In this document: one piece after another, positions 60,479 through 64,000 of the stretch
How the letters are laid out: the number at the start of each line of letters is the position of its first letter
Numbering within the stretch: position 1 is the first letter of the stretch
Assembly (NCBI RefSeq): GCF_014192105.1
Contig: NZ_JACHXK010000002.1
Location: 11,113-75,112, forward strand
Direction of reading: 5' to 3'
Length of the DNA stretch: 64,000 nucleotides
Source: Paenibacillus phyllosphaerae
Lineage (GTDB): Bacteria; Bacillota; Bacilli; Paenibacillales; Paenibacillaceae
Notes under the pieces: model-generated
The model's database searches: none
The model's input: the letters and a program-made list of their open reading frames with translations, nothing else
Told to the model about the DNA's origin: nothing
Translations under genes and position numbers: made by a program

Positions 60479-61471
60479 GTGATTGTTGTAGGTCCATACC
60501 CCGGCTGCGATTATGCCCGGATTCAAGAGGCGGTTGATGAATTGGAGCGCCGGGAAGTGCAGCAGGCGGAGCAGCTCGTTATTCTGCCCGGCGTCTATGA
60601 GGAGAATGTCCGCATCTTCCGGTCCGACCTGCATATCGTCGGCCTCGGGCAGGTGGAAATTACGGGATGCCTGTCCGCGAACATGCTGGATGAACACGGC
60701 GAACCGCTCACCACCTTCGGAACGCCGACGTTGTTCTTGGGCGGCAGAAGGCTGCTCGTAGAGCATGTAACGATTACGAATGCGGCCGGCTGCGGCGATC
60801 TCGTCGGTCAGGCGGTCGCGCTGTATGCCCATTGCGATGAGGCGGTGTTCCGGCACTGCACGTTCAAGGGCTACCAGGATACGCTCTGCACCGGCCCGCT
60901 GCCGCCGGCCCAGATCACCGGCGCGCCATTCGGGGGCATTCCGATCCGCGAGCGGCATGAGCGATGCCGTCAGCGCTATGAATACTGCTCGATTGAAGGC
61001 ACGGTCGATTTCATCTTCGGCGGCGCAATGGCGATGTTCGAGCAGTGCCAGCTGCATGCGCGGAAACGCATGAACGGAGGGCCGATCTACGTGACGGCCG
61101 CCTCCACGCCGGAAGGGCAATCGCATGGCTATCTGTTCCGGGATTGCATCGTGACTGCGGATACAGGCGCGGAGCCGATCTATCTCGGCCGGCCTTGGCG
61201 GGATGCGGCCAAGACGGATTTTGTCCGCTGTACCTATGCCGCATCTGTCCATCCTGCAAGGTGGGATGATTGGGAGAAGCCGCATGCGCGGCAGACGGTC
61301 CGTTACCGGGAGTTCGGCTGCAGCATCTTGGGCGAGGCTCAAGGCGATAACGAGGCAGGCAGCAATTGGGGAGAGCAGCATGCGTACGTTCCGGCCGGGC
61401 TGGAGGCGGAAGCGTTGTTCGAAGACAGTGAATTCGTAATGACGAGAGGAGAGGGGTTCCGACATGGCTGA
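60479..61471 (+). CDS. Pectin methylesterase (CE8), cytosolic (GTG start)
   Basis: A 330-residue beta-helix esterase from GTG 60479, eight bases after AAAGGAG; a GTG at 60473 is too close to it. Catalytic Asp134 (GYQDT), Asp177 (TVDFIFGG) and Arg238 with Trp240 (LGRPWR) match CE8. No signal peptide, unlike plant-pathogen PMEs, so it should remove methyl groups from imported oligogalacturonides. It overlaps the next gene by 8 bp. Confidence 0.93.
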   Translation: MIVVGPYPGCDYARIQEAVDELERREVQQAEQLVILPGVYEENVRIFRSDLHIVGLGQVEITGCLSANMLDEHGEPLTTFGTPTLFLGGRRLLVEHVTITNAAGCGDLVGQAVALYAHCDEAVFRHCTFKGYQDTLCTGPLPPAQITGAPFGGIPIRERHERCRQRYEYCSIEGTVDFIFGGAMAMFEQCQLHARKRMNGGPIYVTAASTPEGQSHGYLFRDCIVTADTGAEPIYLGRPWRDAAKTDFVRCTYAASVHPARWDDWEKPHARQTVRYREFGCSILGEAQGDNEAGSNWGEQHAYVPAGLEAEALFEDSEFVMTRGEGFRHG

Positions 61472-63128
61472 ACCGAATGGGGTAACAAGGAATGACAGCG
61501 CCAAGGCACAAGGCGTGATCGTCAATCCGGTGCTTCGCGGCTTTAATCCCGATCCTTATATGCTGAGGGCGGAAGGCAAATATTATATCGCGGTATCTTC
61601 CTTCGAATGGCTGCCTGGCATCCGCGTATATGAATCCGATGATCTGGTCAGCTGGCAGCACTGCGCCGATCTGCTGACCGACCAGGTGAACCTGCGCGGC
61701 AATCCGAAGAACTGCAGCATCTGGGCGCCCCAGCTCAGCTGGTCGGATGGACTGTTCTATCTGGTCTATACCGATGTGAAGAGCACGAAACGACCTTTCA
61801 AGGATAGCCACAATTACGTCATAACGGCCGCTAGCCTGCAGGGGCCGTGGTCCGAACCGGTCTACCTGAACAGCAGCGGATTCGACCCTTCGCTGTTCCA
61901 TGATGACGACGGACGCAAGTGGCTGCTGAACGAGCTGTGGGATTACCGGATCGCAACCGGCAACAAGTCGGTCGGGGTCGTCATTCAGGAGTACGATTCG
62001 GATCGGCAGGAACTGATCGGCGAGGCTGTCAAGCTGTTCGACGGCACGCATCTGGCGAAGACGGAAGCGCCGCATATCTATAAGCGCGGCGGCTGGTATT
62101 ACTTGATTACCGCTGAAGGCGGAACGGGAGAGGGCCATGCCGTTACGATCGCGCGGTCGCAGCAGCTGCTCGGTCCGTACGAGGTAGACCCGCGATTCCC
62201 GATGATGACGGCGAGCGATACGCCGGATTGGCCGCTGCAATGCGCCGGGCATGGAAGTCTGGTCGAGTCGCCGGAGGGCGAATGGTATATGGCGCATCTC
62301 TGTACGCGCCCGGCGGAAGGGGAGTATGCCATACTCGGCCGGGAGACCGCCATTCAGAAGGTGGAGTGGACGGAAGACGGCTGGCTGCAGCTGGCTGGCG
62401 GCGGGAAGCTGCCGCTACTGGAAGTTCCGGCTCCTGGAAGGAATGCGCACAATTCTGCAGATGCCGAAGCTTGCGTGTCTCCAGATGCAGACGGATTAAG
62501 CTCATCTGCACCAGGGGCAGCCGTTTTCGAGGACCGCTTCGATGGTCCTGAACTTGCCCGTAACTGGAATACGCTGCGTATTCTTCGGGATGAAAGCTGG
62601 TGTTCCTTGCAGCAGCGCCCCGGCTTCCTGCGGATGTCGGCGGGCGAGTCCCCGCAGACGCTGTTCGAGCATCATATGATCGCGATCCGGCAGACCGAGC
62701 TGGCCTTCCGGGCGGAGACCGCGCTTGATTACCGTCCTGTCTCTTACTTGCAGATGGCGGGTCTGCTGCTGTACTTGAACGATGAGAATTATTTCTATGC
62801 CTGCGTCACTCAAGACGAAGACCAAGGCCGCGTCGTCAGACTCATGTATTGTGAGGAGAACACGTTCACGCTGCTGCCGGAGATCATCGCGGTGAACGGT
62901 GAAGCGGAGGTGCAGCTCGCCGTAGAGGCTGACGGTACGCGAGCCCGGTTCTTCTGCCGGGCCGGCATCGAGCAGGAAGTATGGCAACCGCTTGGCAAAG
63001 AGATGTCCATCGCGTTCTTGAGCGGCGGATTCACGGGCAACTTCATCGGCATCGGGGCGCATGATATGTACCGCACGGCCGGCAGTTTCGCGGATTTCTC
63101 CTTCTTCCGGTATGAGGGTCGGAATTGA
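61464..63128 (+). CDS. Beta-xylosidase-type GH43 with C-terminal sandwich domain
   Basis: A 554-residue protein without signal peptide. The GH43 propeller (about 18-320) has Asp30 (FNPDPYM), Asp141 (SGFDPSL) and Glu201 (TEAPHIY). The C-terminal jelly roll (350-550) is of the DUF1349/GH43_C2 kind found in subfamily 11 beta-xylosidases. It probably trims xylose or arabinose from pectic oligosaccharides. Last gene of the pectin operon. Confidence 0.9.
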   Translation: MAEPNGVTRNDSAKAQGVIVNPVLRGFNPDPYMLRAEGKYYIAVSSFEWLPGIRVYESDDLVSWQHCADLLTDQVNLRGNPKNCSIWAPQLSWSDGLFYLVYTDVKSTKRPFKDSHNYVITAASLQGPWSEPVYLNSSGFDPSLFHDDDGRKWLLNELWDYRIATGNKSVGVVIQEYDSDRQELIGEAVKLFDGTHLAKTEAPHIYKRGGWYYLITAEGGTGEGHAVTIARSQQLLGPYEVDPRFPMMTASDTPDWPLQCAGHGSLVESPEGEWYMAHLCTRPAEGEYAILGRETAIQKVEWTEDGWLQLAGGGKLPLLEVPAPGRNAHNSADAEACVSPDADGLSSSAPGAAVFEDRFDGPELARNWNTLRILRDESWCSLQQRPGFLRMSAGESPQTLFEHHMIAIRQTELAFRAETALDYRPVSYLQMAGLLLYLNDENYFYACVTQDEDQGRVVRLMYCEENTFTLLPEIIAVNGEAEVQLAVEADGTRARFFCRAGIEQEVWQPLGKEMSIAFLSGGFTGNFIGIGAHDMYRTAGSFADFSFFRYEGRN

Positions 63129-63212
63129 GGACAGCAGCCAGAGCGATATTCTCGAGCTGGCGCTAATGTTCGTCGTATTTTGAACGGGTAATGTCATCGG
63201 ATTCATACGATT

Positions 63213-63244
63213 GAGGAGCAGGCCGTTCGGCTTGCTCCTCTTTT
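63213..63244 (+). terminator. Terminator of the pectin operon
   Basis: 12-bp stem GAGGAGCAGGCC/GGCTTGCTCCTC with one G-U pair, loop GTTC, followed by TTTTG. Confidence 0.85.
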
Positions 63245-63387
63245 GTTATGCTTATTCGCGGAATGCCTTAATGGACATGATTTCGTTTATGTAGCGGTAC
63301 ACGCCGTTTAATGTCAAAGGATTAGGTATGGTTTGTTGCAGGCGAGGGGACATTACAACCAGAATTTTGAAGAGGGGAAGGATAAGG

Positions 63388-64000
63388 ATGGATTTCAAGC
63401 AAGTAACGGTAGCCGGCAGCGGCGTATTAGGCAGTCAAATTGCGTTCCAAACGGCTTACAAAGGATTCCAGGTGACCGTGTACGATATTAACGATGCAGC
63501 GCTCGACAAAGCAAAGGAAAGAATTCAGGCGCTGAAGCCGCATTATGTGCACGATCTGGGCGCAGCCGAAGCAGATCTGGAAGCAGCTTATAATCGCATT
63601 GCTTTTAACAGCGATTTGGCGCAAGCGGTATCCCAGGCGGATCTCGTCATCGAAGCGATCCCCGAGGTCGTCCCGATCAAGACGGAATTCTACGCGAAGC
63701 TGGGACAGGCGGCACCGGCGCATACGGTGTTCGCTTCGAACTCGTCGACGCTGCTGCCAAGCCAATTCGCGGAAGCGACCGGCCGTCCGGCGAAGTTCCT
63801 GGCGCTGCATTTTGCCAACGAGATCTGGAAGAACAACACGGCTGAAATTATGGGCCATCCGGGAACGGACGAGCAAGTTTTCAATCAGGTCGTCGCCTTC
63901 GCCAAGGCGATCGGCATGGTCGCGCTGCCGCTGCATAAGGAGCAGCCAGGCTATATCCTGAACTCCTTGCTGGTACCTCTGCTCGAAGCGGCCCAACAGC
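63388..64000 (+). CDS. 3-hydroxyacyl-CoA dehydrogenase (partial, runs off the window)
   Basis: The first 204 codons of a gene starting ATG at 63388 after AGGGGAAGGATAAGG; no stop before the window end. The Rossmann motif GSGVLGSQIA is at about residues 10-19, an acidic residue follows beta-2 (YDIND), and IEAIPE, FASNSST and ALHFAN are the 3-hydroxyacyl/3-hydroxybutyryl-CoA dehydrogenase signatures. It uses NAD to oxidise 3-hydroxyacyl-CoA. It is unrelated to the preceding sugar operon, from which a terminator separates it. Confidence 0.9.
   Translation, partial: MDFKQVTVAGSGVLGSQIAFQTAYKGFQVTVYDINDAALDKAKERIQALKPHYVHDLGAAEADLEAAYNRIAFNSDLAQAVSQADLVIEAIPEVVPIKTEFYAKLGQAAPAHTVFASNSSTLLPSQFAEATGRPAKFLALHFANEIWKNNTAEIMGHPGTDEQVFNQVVAFAKAIGMVALPLHKEQPGYILNSLLVPLLEAAQQ

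Overview
The window reads as a Gram-positive, Paenibacillus-like genome. Ribosome binding sites are strong AGGAGG types. There are several YesM/YesN-type two-component and AraC regulators, three carbohydrate ABC importers built from a lipoprotein plus two LplB/YtcP-type permeases with no ATPase gene beside them, an S-layer-anchored glucanase, a lichenase of the Bacillus/Paenibacillus type, and CcpA-type cre sites. The species call is inference from gene families.

Positions 1-2500 look like a replication-control module. At least 18 iteron-like repeats (CCTCT-N4-TTACGAA) open the window, with a perfect 80-bp tandem block. They are followed by hairpins that share a GCCAA loop, a face-to-face promoter pair with overlapping -10 boxes, a strong leftward terminator, a four-codon minigene overlapping the next start, and a 430-residue basic protein that I read as a probable replication initiator. 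Three perfect GACAATTGTC palindromes bracket the module. This suggests a plasmid, chromid or integrated plasmid origin and is the least ordinary part of the window. About 3-8.4 kb holds a membrane protein, a NarL/LiaR-type two-component system and an ECF sigma factor with its anti-sigma factor.

From 8.5 to 25.8 kb lies a set for arabinose- and galactose-containing glycans: three GH43 enzymes (one secreted with ricin-type domains), two GH2 enzymes (the second interrupted by a one-base frameshift just before its predicted nucleophile), galactokinase, an AraC regulator and an ABC importer. From 25.9 to 30.5 kb are TetR/SDR, ROK/MFS and acetyltransferase genes. From 30.7 to 43.3 kb is a beta-glucan locus: lichenase, an ABC importer wrapped around a divergent YesM/YesN-like two-component system, and a 1460-residue SLH-GH16-CBM enzyme. 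From 43.4 to 49.7 kb are general genes (Rrf2, Crp/Fnr, alpha/beta hydrolase, MFS/LysR, globin-coupled aerotaxis transducer).

From 49.8 to 63.1 kb is a pectin/rhamnogalacturonan locus resembling the B. subtilis yes region: SGNH acetylesterase, YesS-like regulator, two permeases on opposite strands, binding lipoprotein, GH105, GH28, esterase, pectin methylesterase and GH43. All its enzymes lack signal peptides, so imported oligosaccharides are probably finished in the cytosol. The window ends inside a 3-hydroxyacyl-CoA dehydrogenase gene.
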